A stretch of 14,049 bases of DNA from assembly GCA_038327995.1 (NCBI GenBank), contig JBBQLP010000059.1, forward strand, positions 1-14,049, in the 5' to 3' direction. Of the stretch, positions 5,739-12,628 are shown in pieces (the first letter of the stretch is position 1; each line of letters starts with the position of its first letter). A program made the translations under genes and the position numbers. The DNA comes from CAIOYC01 sp038327995. Lineage in GTDB: Bacteria > Pseudomonadota > Alphaproteobacteria > Caulobacterales > Caulobacteraceae. The notes beneath the pieces were generated by a model, which was given only the letters and a program-made list of their open reading frames with translations, ran no database searches and was not told the origin of the DNA.

Positions 5739-7538
5739 ATGGGTTTCTGGGCGCGGGTCGGTCGCGAACTAAGGTTCGTGAAGGGCCTGTCGCGCACGCT
5801 TGGGCGGATCAAGGGGATCAAGGGGATCGAGGGCGATTCGGAGGAGTTGATCTGCGACGATATCGAAGGGGCGGTGGACAAGTTCCCGCAACGCACCGCC
5901 TTCATTTTCGAGGGCAAGTCGCTCACCTACGCTCAGTTCGACGCCCTGGCCAACCGCTACGCCCACTGGGCTTCGGGGCGGGGGATAAAGCGCGGCGACA
6001 CCATCGCTCTCTTCATGCCCAATCGGCTGGAATACGTGGCCATCTGGTACGGGATGTCCAAGGTCGGCATCGCCACGGCCCTTATCAACAACAATCTGAC
6101 CGGGCCCGCGCTGGCGCACTGCCTGAAGATTTCTGGCGCCGCGCACCTGATCGCCGATGCAGAGACCGCGCCGGAGTTTGAACTGGTGCGCGATCAGATC
6201 GGTCGTTCGATGATGGAATGGATTGTCGGCGGCTCTGCGATCAAGGCTGACCGCGATCTCGACCGGACCCTGAAGGGCGTTTCCTCCCTGCGGCCGACCC
6301 GGGCGACGGCCCGCTACAATATCACCGCCAAGGATACGGCGCTGTTCATCTACACCTCAGGCACCACGGGCCTGCCCAAGGCCGCGCGTATCCCACACAC
6401 GCGGGCGCAGGCCTATATGCGCGGGTTCGCCGGATCGACGGGGGCGGGACGGGACGACCGGATCTATTGCGCCCTGCCCCTCTATCACGCCACGGGCGGG
6501 CTCTGCGCCGTTGGCGCTGCGCTCCTGAACGGCGGTTCGGTGGTGGTCAAGCGCAAGTTCTCCGCCAGTCAGTTCTGGAGCGACATCGCCGATCAGGGCT
6601 GCACCATGTTCGTCTACATCGGTGAGTTATGCCGCTATCTGGTCAACCAGCCGCAGAGCGAGATCGAGCGCACGCCAGTGAAGCTGGCCTTCGGCAACGG
6701 CCTGCGCCAGGACGTGTGGGAGCGAATGAACGACCGCTTCCGCATAGGTGAGGTGCTGGAGTTCTATGGCTCAACCGAGGGCAACGTCAGCCTGTTCAAC
6801 TATGACGGCAAGGTGGGCGCGGTGGGCCGCATCCCCAAATACCTCGCCGGACGCTTCAACGTGAAGCTGGTGCGCTTCGACGTGGAGACCGAGCAGCCCG
6901 AACGCGATGGGCGCGGTTTCTGCATTCCCTGTCGTCCGGGCGAGGCGGGGGAGGCCCTCGGCCAGATCGGAACCGACACTCGCTCCAACTTTACCGGATA
7001 CGCCGACAAAGCCGCCACCGAGAAGAAGGTGCTGCGCGACGTCTTCGTAAAGGGCGACGCCTGGTTCCGCACCGGCGACCTGATGAAACAGGATGGCGAA
7101 GGTTATTTCTACTTCGTCGACCGCATCGGCGACACCTTCAGATGGAAGGGCGAGAACGTCTCCACCGGCGAGGTGTCCGAGCGATTGAGCGAGGTCGAGG
7201 GCGTGAAGGAGGCCAATGTCTATGGCGTGGAGGTTCCAGGCGCCGATGGCCGCGCCGGCATGGCGGCCCTCGTCACCGGAACGGGCTTCAGTCTCGATGT
7301 TCTTTCCACGCATATCGCGGCCTCACTGCCGCCTTACGCCCAGCCGGTCTTCCTGCGCCTGCAGCCGGAGATCGAAACCACGGGCACCTTCAAATATCGC
7401 AAGATGGACCTGATCGAGCAGGGTTTCGATCCTGCCAAGGTTGGGGGTGAGCCGCTCTATTTCCGCCAGGACGGGGTCTACACGCCTATCGATGCGGCAC
7501 TCTACGCGCGCATCTGCGCGGGCGAGTTCCGGTTTTAG
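5739..7538 (+). CDS. Long/very-long-chain acyl-CoA synthetase (FATP type)
   Basis: This is an AMP-forming synthetase that activates fatty acids to acyl-CoA through an acyl-adenylate. It belongs to the ANL superfamily and most resembles the FATP/SLC27-like VLACS branch. The product has 599 residues. The phosphate-binding loop YTSGTTGLPKAA is at 205-216, YGSTEGN at 343-349 and FRTGDL at 443-448. The FATP-type signature DRIGDTFRWKGENVST at 461-476 distinguishes it from the classical FadD. There is no signal peptide, but a basic amphipathic N-terminus could associate with membrane. The chosen ATG has GGAAG 9 nt upstream. An alternative ATG 18 bp earlier (5721) has no clear site. A possible -35 TTGACC lies at 5686, without a convincing -10. 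The neighbours kynA-kynU follow 76 bp later and have no obvious metabolic link. Confidence 0.9.
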   Translation: MGFWARVGRELRFVKGLSRTLGRIKGIKGIEGDSEELICDDIEGAVDKFPQRTAFIFEGKSLTYAQFDALANRYAHWASGRGIKRGDTIALFMPNRLEYVAIWYGMSKVGIATALINNNLTGPALAHCLKISGAAHLIADAETAPEFELVRDQIGRSMMEWIVGGSAIKADRDLDRTLKGVSSLRPTRATARYNITAKDTALFIYTSGTTGLPKAARIPHTRAQAYMRGFAGSTGAGRDDRIYCALPLYHATGGLCAVGAALLNGGSVVVKRKFSASQFWSDIADQGCTMFVYIGELCRYLVNQPQSEIERTPVKLAFGNGLRQDVWERMNDRFRIGEVLEFYGSTEGNVSLFNYDGKVGAVGRIPKYLAGRFNVKLVRFDVETEQPERDGRGFCIPCRPGEAGEALGQIGTDTRSNFTGYADKAATEKKVLRDVFVKGDAWFRTGDLMKQDGEGYFYFVDRIGDTFRWKGENVSTGEVSERLSEVEGVKEANVYGVEVPGADGRAGMAALVTGTGFSLDVLSTHIAASLPPYAQPVFLRLQPEIETTGTFKYRKMDLIEQGFDPAKVGGEPLYFRQDGVYTPIDAALYARICAGEFRF

Positions 7539-7553
7539 TGAGGCGTCGTCCTC

Positions 7554-7579
7554 TCCTTCCCCCTCTTACGGGGGAGGGA
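7554..7579. repeat. Strong GC hairpin between the acyl-CoA synthetase and kynA
   Basis: TCCTTCCCCC (7554-7563) pairs with GGGGGAGGGA (7570-7579) around a 6-nt loop, giving 10 bp with one G-T wobble. It lies 16 bp after the synthetase stop and 35 bp before kynA. No U-tract follows on either strand, so it is not a standard intrinsic terminator. Its wording resembles the element at 1191-1220, which suggests a dispersed intergenic palindrome that may also act as a transcript-end or stability element. Confidence 0.5.
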
Positions 7580-7614
7580 ATCAGCGATACGTTCGGCTCC
7601 CCTAAGGCGGACCC

Positions 7615-8466
7615 ATGTCGGATCAACTTCCAAATCCCCAATCCCCCGACCCCTACGAAGGTGTCCGCTGGGACCTGTCGGACGCCATGACCTACGGCGG
7701 GTATCTCGGCTTGCCGAAGCTGCTGGACGCCCAGCACCCTCAGTCGGAGGAGCACGACGAGCTTCTGTTCATCGTCATCCACCAGGCCAGCGAACTCTGG
7801 ATGAAGTTGTGTCTGCACGAATTGCGCGCCGCCGTGACCCACATCCGTGCCGATGACCTGAAGCCCGCGTTCAAGATGCTGAGTCGGGTAGGGCGCATCC
7901 AGACCGCCATGATCCAGTCGTGGGAAATCCTCGCCACCATGACGCCTGCCGACTATGGGCGGTTTCGCGACGCCTTGGGGTCGAGTTCAGGCTTCCAGTC
8001 TTGGCAGTATCGCCAGATCGAGTTCCTGCTCGGGGCGAAGGACGCGCGCGCCATCGAGGTGCACCGATGCGATCCAGAAATCGCTGCGGCGCTCGATGTC
8101 GCGCTGACCGAACCTAGTCTCTATGACGAAAGCTTGCGCCTCCTCGCCCGGCGCGGCTTCGCCATCCCCGAGAACCATCTGCGGCGCGACTTTCGGGAGC
8201 CTTACGTGGCGAACTCTGAGGTCGAGGCGGCGTGGGCGGCAATCTACCGCAACGTGGATCAGTACTGGGACCTCTATGAGCTGGCCGAAAAGCTGGTCGA
8301 TGTGGAATACCGCCTGCAACAGTGGCGCTTCTCGCACATGAAGACGGTGGAGCGGATCATCGGCTTCAAGCGCGGCACGGGCGGCTCGGCGGGGGTGAGC
8401 TATCTGGTCAAGGCGCTGGAACGCAGCTTCTTTCCCGAACTTCTCAGCCTGAGGACGGTGCTTTGA
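7615..8466 (+). CDS. kynA: Tryptophan 2,3-dioxygenase
   Basis: This heme enzyme oxidises L-tryptophan to N-formylkynurenine, the first step of the kynurenine pathway; the active form is a cytoplasmic homotetramer. The product has 283 residues, a typical bacterial length. The distal His56 lies in FIVIHQASELWMKL. Tyr114 and Arg118 in DYGRFR bind substrate. GSSSGFQS is at 122-129, the proximal heme ligand His241 lies in RFSHMK, and the mobile loop GTGGSAGVSYL at 254-264 contains Thr255. All match the Xanthomonas enzyme with an offset of one residue. The ATG has AAGGCGG 4 nt upstream. The stop codon overlaps the kynU start, so the two are almost certainly co-transcribed and translationally coupled. 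Confidence 0.98.
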   Translation: MSDQLPNPQSPDPYEGVRWDLSDAMTYGGYLGLPKLLDAQHPQSEEHDELLFIVIHQASELWMKLCLHELRAAVTHIRADDLKPAFKMLSRVGRIQTAMIQSWEILATMTPADYGRFRDALGSSSGFQSWQYRQIEFLLGAKDARAIEVHRCDPEIAAALDVALTEPSLYDESLRLLARRGFAIPENHLRRDFREPYVANSEVEAAWAAIYRNVDQYWDLYELAEKLVDVEYRLQQWRFSHMKTVERIIGFKRGTGGSAGVSYLVKALERSFFPELLSLRTVL

Positions 8467-9695
8467 CCGCTATCCGCGCCGATTGCGAAGCTTTGGACGC
8501 GGCGGACGCCCTCGCCTTGTTCCGCGAACGGTTCGACCTGCCTTCGGGGGTGATCTATCTCGACGGCAACTCCCTCGGCGCCTTGCCCAAAGCCACGGCG
8601 CTGCGCCTTTCAGAGGTGGTGCAACAGGAGTGGGGACGTGGGCTGATCCGAAGCTGGAACACCTCCGGCTGGATTGAGGCGCCGCAGCGCTTAGGCGCCA
8701 AGCTCGCCGGGCTGATCGGCGCGAAGCCGTCCGAAGTGGTGGTGGCGGACTCCACCTCGGTGAACCTGTTCAAACTGGTGGCCGGTGCGGCGTCGCTGCG
8801 CCCGGAGCGGCGGATCATCCTGACCGAGCCCGGCAACTTTCCCACCGACCTCTATATCCTGCAGGGTCTGAAGGCGCTGCTTGGTGAGCGGATCGAACTG
8901 CGGATGGTTTCCGCTGAGGAGTTGCCGGCGGCCATCACCGAAGAGGTTGCGACCGTCGTCCTGACCCATGTTCACTACAAGTCCAGCCTCCGCTGGCCGA
9001 TGGCGACCATCACCCGGTTGGCGCACGACGCCGGGGCGCTGATGCTGTGGGACCTTAGCCATAGTGCTGGGGCTCTGGCCGTGGACCTGAATAGTTGCGG
9101 CGCCGACCTCGCCATCGGCTGCGGCTACAAATACCTGAACGGCGGGCCGGGCGCGCCCAGTTTCCTGTTCGTGGCCGAGCGCCACCAGGCGGCGATCCAA
9201 TCTCCTCTGACCGGCTGGATGGGTCACGCCAAACCCTTCGCTTTCGACGACGCCTATGCGCCTGCGCCCGACATTCGCGCGCAGCTCTGCGGCACTCCGG
9301 CCATCCTCGCCATGGCGGCGTTGGAGGTGGGCGTTGACCTGATGATGGAAGTCGACATGGCGGCGGTGGAAACCAAAGGGCTCGCGCTCGGCGACCTTTT
9401 CATCCGTCTGCTGGAGGCCCGCTGCCCGACGCTTTCCCTGGCCAGTCCGCGCGAGGCTGCGGCGCGGGGCTCGCACGTCTCCTTCACCCACACAGACGGT
9501 TATCCGATCATGCAGGCCCTGATCGAGCGGGGCGTGATCGGCGATTTCCGCGCGCCAGACATACTGCGTTTCGGTTTCACCCCGCTCTATACCCGCTTCG
9601 TCGATGTTTGGGACGCGGTGGAGGTGTTGCGGGAGGTGCTGGAGAGCGGAGCTTATCGAGAGAAGCGCCACTCGCGAGTGGCGGCGGTGACTTAG
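8463..9695 (+). CDS. kynU: Kynureninase
   Basis: This PLP enzyme cleaves L-kynurenine to anthranilate and L-alanine. The product has 410 residues from a TTG start. DGNSLGALP at 34-42 is the family N-terminal motif, NFPTDLY is at 125-131, Asp197 and His200 lie in WDLSHSAG, and the PLP Schiff-base Lys223 lies in GYKYLNGGPG. These align with Asp201, His204, Tyr226 and Lys227 of the Pseudomonas enzyme. The TTG start was chosen because it overlaps the kynA TGA (sequence TTGA) and has GAGGA 7 nt upstream. The open frame further upstream runs inside kynA. The intermediate enzyme formamidase (KynB) is not encoded in the window. The 3' end overlaps the stop of the convergent CDF gene by 4 bp and contains a perfect 18-bp palindrome. 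Confidence 0.97.
   Translation: MTAIRADCEALDAADALALFRERFDLPSGVIYLDGNSLGALPKATALRLSEVVQQEWGRGLIRSWNTSGWIEAPQRLGAKLAGLIGAKPSEVVVADSTSVNLFKLVAGAASLRPERRIILTEPGNFPTDLYILQGLKALLGERIELRMVSAEELPAAITEEVATVVLTHVHYKSSLRWPMATITRLAHDAGALMLWDLSHSAGALAVDLNSCGADLAIGCGYKYLNGGPGAPSFLFVAERHQAAIQSPLTGWMGHAKPFAFDDAYAPAPDIRAQLCGTPAILAMAALEVGVDLMMEVDMAAVETKGLALGDLFIRLLEARCPTLSLASPREAAARGSHVSFTHTDGYPIMQALIERGVIGDFRAPDILRFGFTPLYTRFVDVWDAVEVLREVLESGAYREKRHSRVAAVT
9666..9683. repeat. Perfect 18-bp palindrome at the convergent kynU/CDF ends
   Basis: CGCCACTCGCGAGTGGCG reads the same on both strands. It lies in the last codons of kynU, 9-26 bp beyond the CDF stop on the other strand. On the minus strand it is followed by TTCTCTC, a weak pyrimidine-rich tract, and on the plus strand by no U-tract. 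It may serve as a transcript end for one or both convergent units. A protein-binding site is the alternative. Confidence 0.5.
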
Positions 9696-10357
9696 CGGGT
9701 TTGCAGGGACCGCAAACACCGCCGTCCGATCCCGACTCCTAGCGTCAGCAGCAGCACGGCGCCCAATCCGCCCGCCAAGGCGTCCGGCCACGTCCAGCCT
9801 ATCAGCTTGCCGATGCCAAGTCCCGCCATCGCCAGCAGCGCCACCCCTGCGTCTCCGAGAATGTGCCAGTAGACCGCCTTGAAGTTCAGGTCCGCGCCCT
9901 TGCCCGCATGAGGACGCAGCAGCAGGACACAAACGATGTTGACCCCCAGTCCGAACGCCGCCAGCGCAATAGCGGGGAAGAACTCAGCGTGTTTGTGCAA
10001 GGCTATCTGGCGCGCACTCTCGAAGATCAGAAGGGTCGCCAACGCCAGCAACAGACCTGCATTGATCAAGCCAGCCTGATTGCGAATCCGCAGGGCGCCC
10101 GGCACATCGCTCAGACCTTCGCGGCGACGGGCGATGACGTAAGCTCCGCCCGCAAGCACCATGGCGCCCACGTGACCGCAGGCGTGCAGACCCTCTCCCA
10201 GAAGCCCGGAGGAGTGGAAAACCACCCCGCCCGTCACCTCCAGCGCCGCGCCGACGGCCGTGACCGCCGCCACAACCCAGGTGCGCTGCTCGCGGCCCGG
10301 GACCGGGACGAGGGACTCAGTCTCCAGGTCGAAGGCGTGCTGCAGGGCGCTGGTCAT
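9692..10357 (-). CDS. Short cation diffusion facilitator (CDF) family transporter
   Basis: CDF proteins use the proton gradient to move divalent metals out of the cytoplasm. This one has 221 residues, against roughly 300 for the family. It ends right after the sixth membrane segment, so the cytoplasmic C-terminal metal-sensing domain is missing. The TM2 motif is GLHACGHVG, with His58 and His62 as HxxxH, where many zinc CDFs have HxxxD or DxxxD. TM5 has HILGD, with His165 and Asp169 (HxxxD). The TM2 wording resembles the DmeF-type (Co/Ni) subgroup, but the substrate cannot be fixed from sequence. It begins 7 bp after the TonB-dependent receptor stop with a poor Shine-Dalgarno, which suggests translational coupling in one operon. 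That operon appears to be under Zur control, unexpected for an exporter. Its stop overlaps the convergent kynU stop. Confidence 0.82.
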   Translation of the reverse strand: MTSALQHAFDLETESLVPVPGREQRTWVVAAVTAVGAALEVTGGVVFHSSGLLGEGLHACGHVGAMVLAGGAYVIARRREGLSDVPGALRIRNQAGLINAGLLLALATLLIFESARQIALHKHAEFFPAIALAAFGLGVNIVCVLLLRPHAGKGADLNFKAVYWHILGDAGVALLAMAGLGIGKLIGWTWPDALAGGLGAVLLLTLGVGIGRRCLRSLQTR

Positions 10358-10364
10358 CAGATCG

Positions 10365-12494
10365 TCAGAAGCTCTTGGTCATGCCGACAAAGACGCCCCG
10401 GCGCGGGCCAAACTGCGCCGCGCCAACGCCGATGCCCGATCCGTCGCGGATTTCATAGACCTTGTCGAACAGGTTGATCACGTCGAGACGCGCCTCCAAC
10501 GCCCCAAGGTAAGGCAGCTTCAACTTCTGCGACAGGGCGAGATTGACCTGGACGTAATCGGCCAGGGCGTTGCCGTTGGGCACGGCGCCCGCAGTGCGAA
10601 GCCCCGAACCATAAAGGGCGTCGATGCCCACGCGGGTCCCCTCGTCGAACTTGTAAGAAGCGCCAGCCGAGGCGGTGTAGGTCTGGTCGTGGTCCAGATA
10701 GATGAAGTGGTTCTTGATATAGGCCAGATCGCCCGGATCGAACGAGAACTGGCTGGAGGTAATATTCCGCCCCTGCGCCTTCTGGGCGGAGAAGTTGGCG
10801 TAGGCCGACAGGGGGCCGCGCGCGTAGGAAGCGCTGAGTTCTACGCCATAGATGCGACCCTTCTCGTAGTTGAAGGGCGTGAGGATGATCGGCGCGCCGA
10901 ACTGCCCCTCGTCCAGAAGCTGGCTCGACTGGCGATAGAAGGTGTCGACGCCAAGGGTCAGACCTTTGAACATCCCGCGTAATTTCTGCTCCGCGCCGAT
11001 GTCGTAATAGTTCTGGCGCTCGGCCTTGGGGGTGGTGTCGAGAAGGCTATTGGGAGCTGCCGATGTCCCCACGAATCTCGCGATGGCGGTCGAGCCGACC
11101 AACTCGAAGGGCGGCGGGGTGAAATACCGGGCATAGCCCGCGTGCACCGTCGCGCCCTGATAGGGTAACCAAACCAGATTCACGCGGGGCGATAGCTGCA
11201 TTTCATTGCGATAGCCGTTCACCGCGTCGCCGCGCAGGCCGTAGTTCAGGATGAGGTTGGAGAGCAGCTTCCACTCGTCCTGCAGATAGATGCTGTAGAG
11301 AAATTGATTCTTGCCGCTGTTGTCGGCGATGGTGATCGGCGGGCCGGACTGATTGCCGTTGGTGTCCACCGGGAAGACCTTCGAGGTGGTCTTTGACGTG
11401 CCGCGCTCGGCCTGCAAAACCAACCCGCCGCGCAGTGTATGCGCATCGGTCAGGCGATAGACCCCCTCGGCCTGCAAGCCGAACGCCGCGTCACGCTTGG
11501 CCGCCGCCTGGGCCTCGCCGTTGTAGAGCAGTTCTCCCGTCACGTCGGGCCGGTAGGTCAGGGTCGAATAGCGCGCGAACAGCGAGGTTTGCACCGTCAC
11601 CTTGCCCTGGTCGTGCAGCAGGCTGGCAATGGCGTAACCCGTGGTCTCGCGCTGGGTCTCGTTCAGGTTCTCGCTGGGAAAGGCGGATGACCCATTGAGG
11701 GTAAAGGTCCCGTCCGGTTGCAGCCCCGTGGGGTTGGGAATCTGGAACCGCTCATTGGAATATCCGGCGATGAAAGACGCCCGGTCATTCTCGCTCAGCA
11801 CCCGGTCGGCATAGAGGAACAGGCTGCCCTGATCGGTGCGGTCATGGCTGGCGTTCCTGGTTCCCTGCACATTCTCGATACCGAGTTGATTGCGCTTGAA
11901 ATCGCCCGACACGAAGACATTGGTCCCGTCCAAGGCGCCGCCATACTCGAAGCTCGGCTCATAGGTGCCGTGGCTTCCGCCATAGACCGAGACCTGACCT
12001 CCGTTCTGAAACAGGCCGGACTTGGTGGTGATGTCGATGATGCCTGCGGTGCGCAGGCCGTATTGGGCTGGAAGGGCGCCAGTGAGAAGGTCCAGCCTGC
12101 CGACCAGGCGAGGGCTGAGCGTCTGGCCAAAGGTGGAGATCCCCTCCGGCAGGATCACCCCGTTCAGACGATACTGGATGCCGTTGTGGTCGTCGCGGAT
12201 GTGAAGCTGGCCGAACCCGTCCTGAACCACGCCGGGCAGTTGGAGAACGACCTGATTGAGTTGCTGGTTGTCTGCGCCGGGGAGCGACTGGATGGTGTCG
12301 TTGGTGACGGTATAGGTGGTGGCGCCGAGGCTTGGCTGGATCGACGCACGGGCGTCGTTCAGGCGGCTGGCGGTGACGACGACCTCCTGCACCGTTTTCT
12401 TTTGATCGGCAGGCGGCGCGGACTGTGCCTGCGCGGCGCCACATATCAGTGAAAGTGCGCACACGGCGGTTAGAAGGCTGAGCTTTAAGTTCAT
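10365..12494 (-). CDS. TonB-dependent outer-membrane receptor, probably for zinc or a zinc complex
   Basis: This is a TonB/ExbB/ExbD-energised outer-membrane transporter. The product has 709 residues. A signal peptide covers about residues 1-24 with a cleavage motif AQA-Q, and the TonB box EVVVTA is at 37-42. The plug domain covers about 50-165 and includes RDDHNGIQYRLNGV, PAQYGLRTAGIIDITTKSG. The barrel ends in the expected terminal phenylalanine (TKSF). The ATG giving MNLKLSLL has GGGGA about 5 nt upstream. An in-frame ATG 21 bp earlier would leave almost no leader after the predicted promoter. The zinc assignment is inferred from the upstream Zur-like boxes and divergent zur. The predicted loops are not conspicuously His-rich, so a metallophore or another Zur-controlled substrate is possible. 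The CDF gene follows 7 bp downstream. Confidence 0.9.
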   Translation of the reverse strand: MNLKLSLLTAVCALSLICGAAQAQSAPPADQKKTVQEVVVTASRLNDARASIQPSLGATTYTVTNDTIQSLPGADNQQLNQVVLQLPGVVQDGFGQLHIRDDHNGIQYRLNGVILPEGISTFGQTLSPRLVGRLDLLTGALPAQYGLRTAGIIDITTKSGLFQNGGQVSVYGGSHGTYEPSFEYGGALDGTNVFVSGDFKRNQLGIENVQGTRNASHDRTDQGSLFLYADRVLSENDRASFIAGYSNERFQIPNPTGLQPDGTFTLNGSSAFPSENLNETQRETTGYAIASLLHDQGKVTVQTSLFARYSTLTYRPDVTGELLYNGEAQAAAKRDAAFGLQAEGVYRLTDAHTLRGGLVLQAERGTSKTTSKVFPVDTNGNQSGPPITIADNSGKNQFLYSIYLQDEWKLLSNLILNYGLRGDAVNGYRNEMQLSPRVNLVWLPYQGATVHAGYARYFTPPPFELVGSTAIARFVGTSAAPNSLLDTTPKAERQNYYDIGAEQKLRGMFKGLTLGVDTFYRQSSQLLDEGQFGAPIILTPFNYEKGRIYGVELSASYARGPLSAYANFSAQKAQGRNITSSQFSFDPGDLAYIKNHFIYLDHDQTYTASAGASYKFDEGTRVGIDALYGSGLRTAGAVPNGNALADYVQVNLALSQKLKLPYLGALEARLDVINLFDKVYEIRDGSGIGVGAAQFGPRRGVFVGMTKSF

Positions 12495-12528
12495 GACGTA
12501 TCCCCGGCGGAGCATATCTCAGTGCAGG

Positions 12529-12541
12529 GTTATAAGATAAC
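12529..12541. promoter_or_regulatory. Zur-like box 1, over the receptor -10
   Basis: GTTATAAGATAAC is a 13-bp dyad with perfect 5-bp half-sites (GTTAT/ATAAC) around a 3-bp centre. It is close to the known Zur core GTTATANTATAAC. It includes the whole predicted -10 of the receptor promoter, so an occupied site should block transcription when zinc is plentiful. Confidence 0.75.
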
Positions 12542-12556
12542 ATAATTAGGCGTCAA
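12529..12556 (-). promoter_or_regulatory. Predicted housekeeping-sigma promoter of the TonB receptor operon
   Basis: On the minus strand, TTGACG (12551-12556) is followed after 16 bp by TATAAC (12529-12534). These match the consensus at five of six positions each. Transcription would start near 12522, leaving about 28 nt before the receptor ATG. One Zur-like dyad covers the -10 element and another lies just upstream of the -35. Confidence 0.7.
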
Positions 12557-12563
12557 GTGGAAT

Positions 12564-12576
12564 GTGATAATGTTAC
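12564..12576. promoter_or_regulatory. Zur-like box 2, between the divergent promoters
   Basis: GTGATAATGTTAC is an imperfect 13-bp dyad. Its left flank GGAAT also follows the longer gammaproteobacterial Zur consensus. Its centre is 35 bp from that of box 1. It lies 8 bp upstream of the predicted receptor -35 and could strengthen repression on either side. Confidence 0.65.
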
Positions 12577-12606
12577 AGATTGGCAATGTAAGCTTGCGGA
12601 TTAGGC

Positions 12607-12619
12607 GTTAGAATATTAC
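12607..12619. promoter_or_regulatory. Zur-like box 3, next to the zur start
   Basis: GTTAGAATATTAC is an imperfect 13-bp dyad of the same pattern as boxes 1 and 2, ending 9 bp before the zur ATG. It overlaps TAGAAT (12609-12614) and TACACT (12617-12622), both possible zur -10 elements. The second has TTGCGG 17 bp upstream and would give a leaderless mRNA. The position suggests zur autorepression. Confidence 0.6.
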
Positions 12620-12628
12620 ACTGGAATC

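Noticed and set aside
8691..9932. Minus-strand open frame of 413 codons opposite kynU and the CDF end
   Set aside because: It lies antisense to kynU, which has all catalytic residues, and its translation has no family features.
12492..12515. Upstream in-frame ATG for the TonB receptor
   Set aside because: It would leave a leader of about 7 nt after the predicted transcription start and prepend MLRRGYV to an already complete signal peptide.
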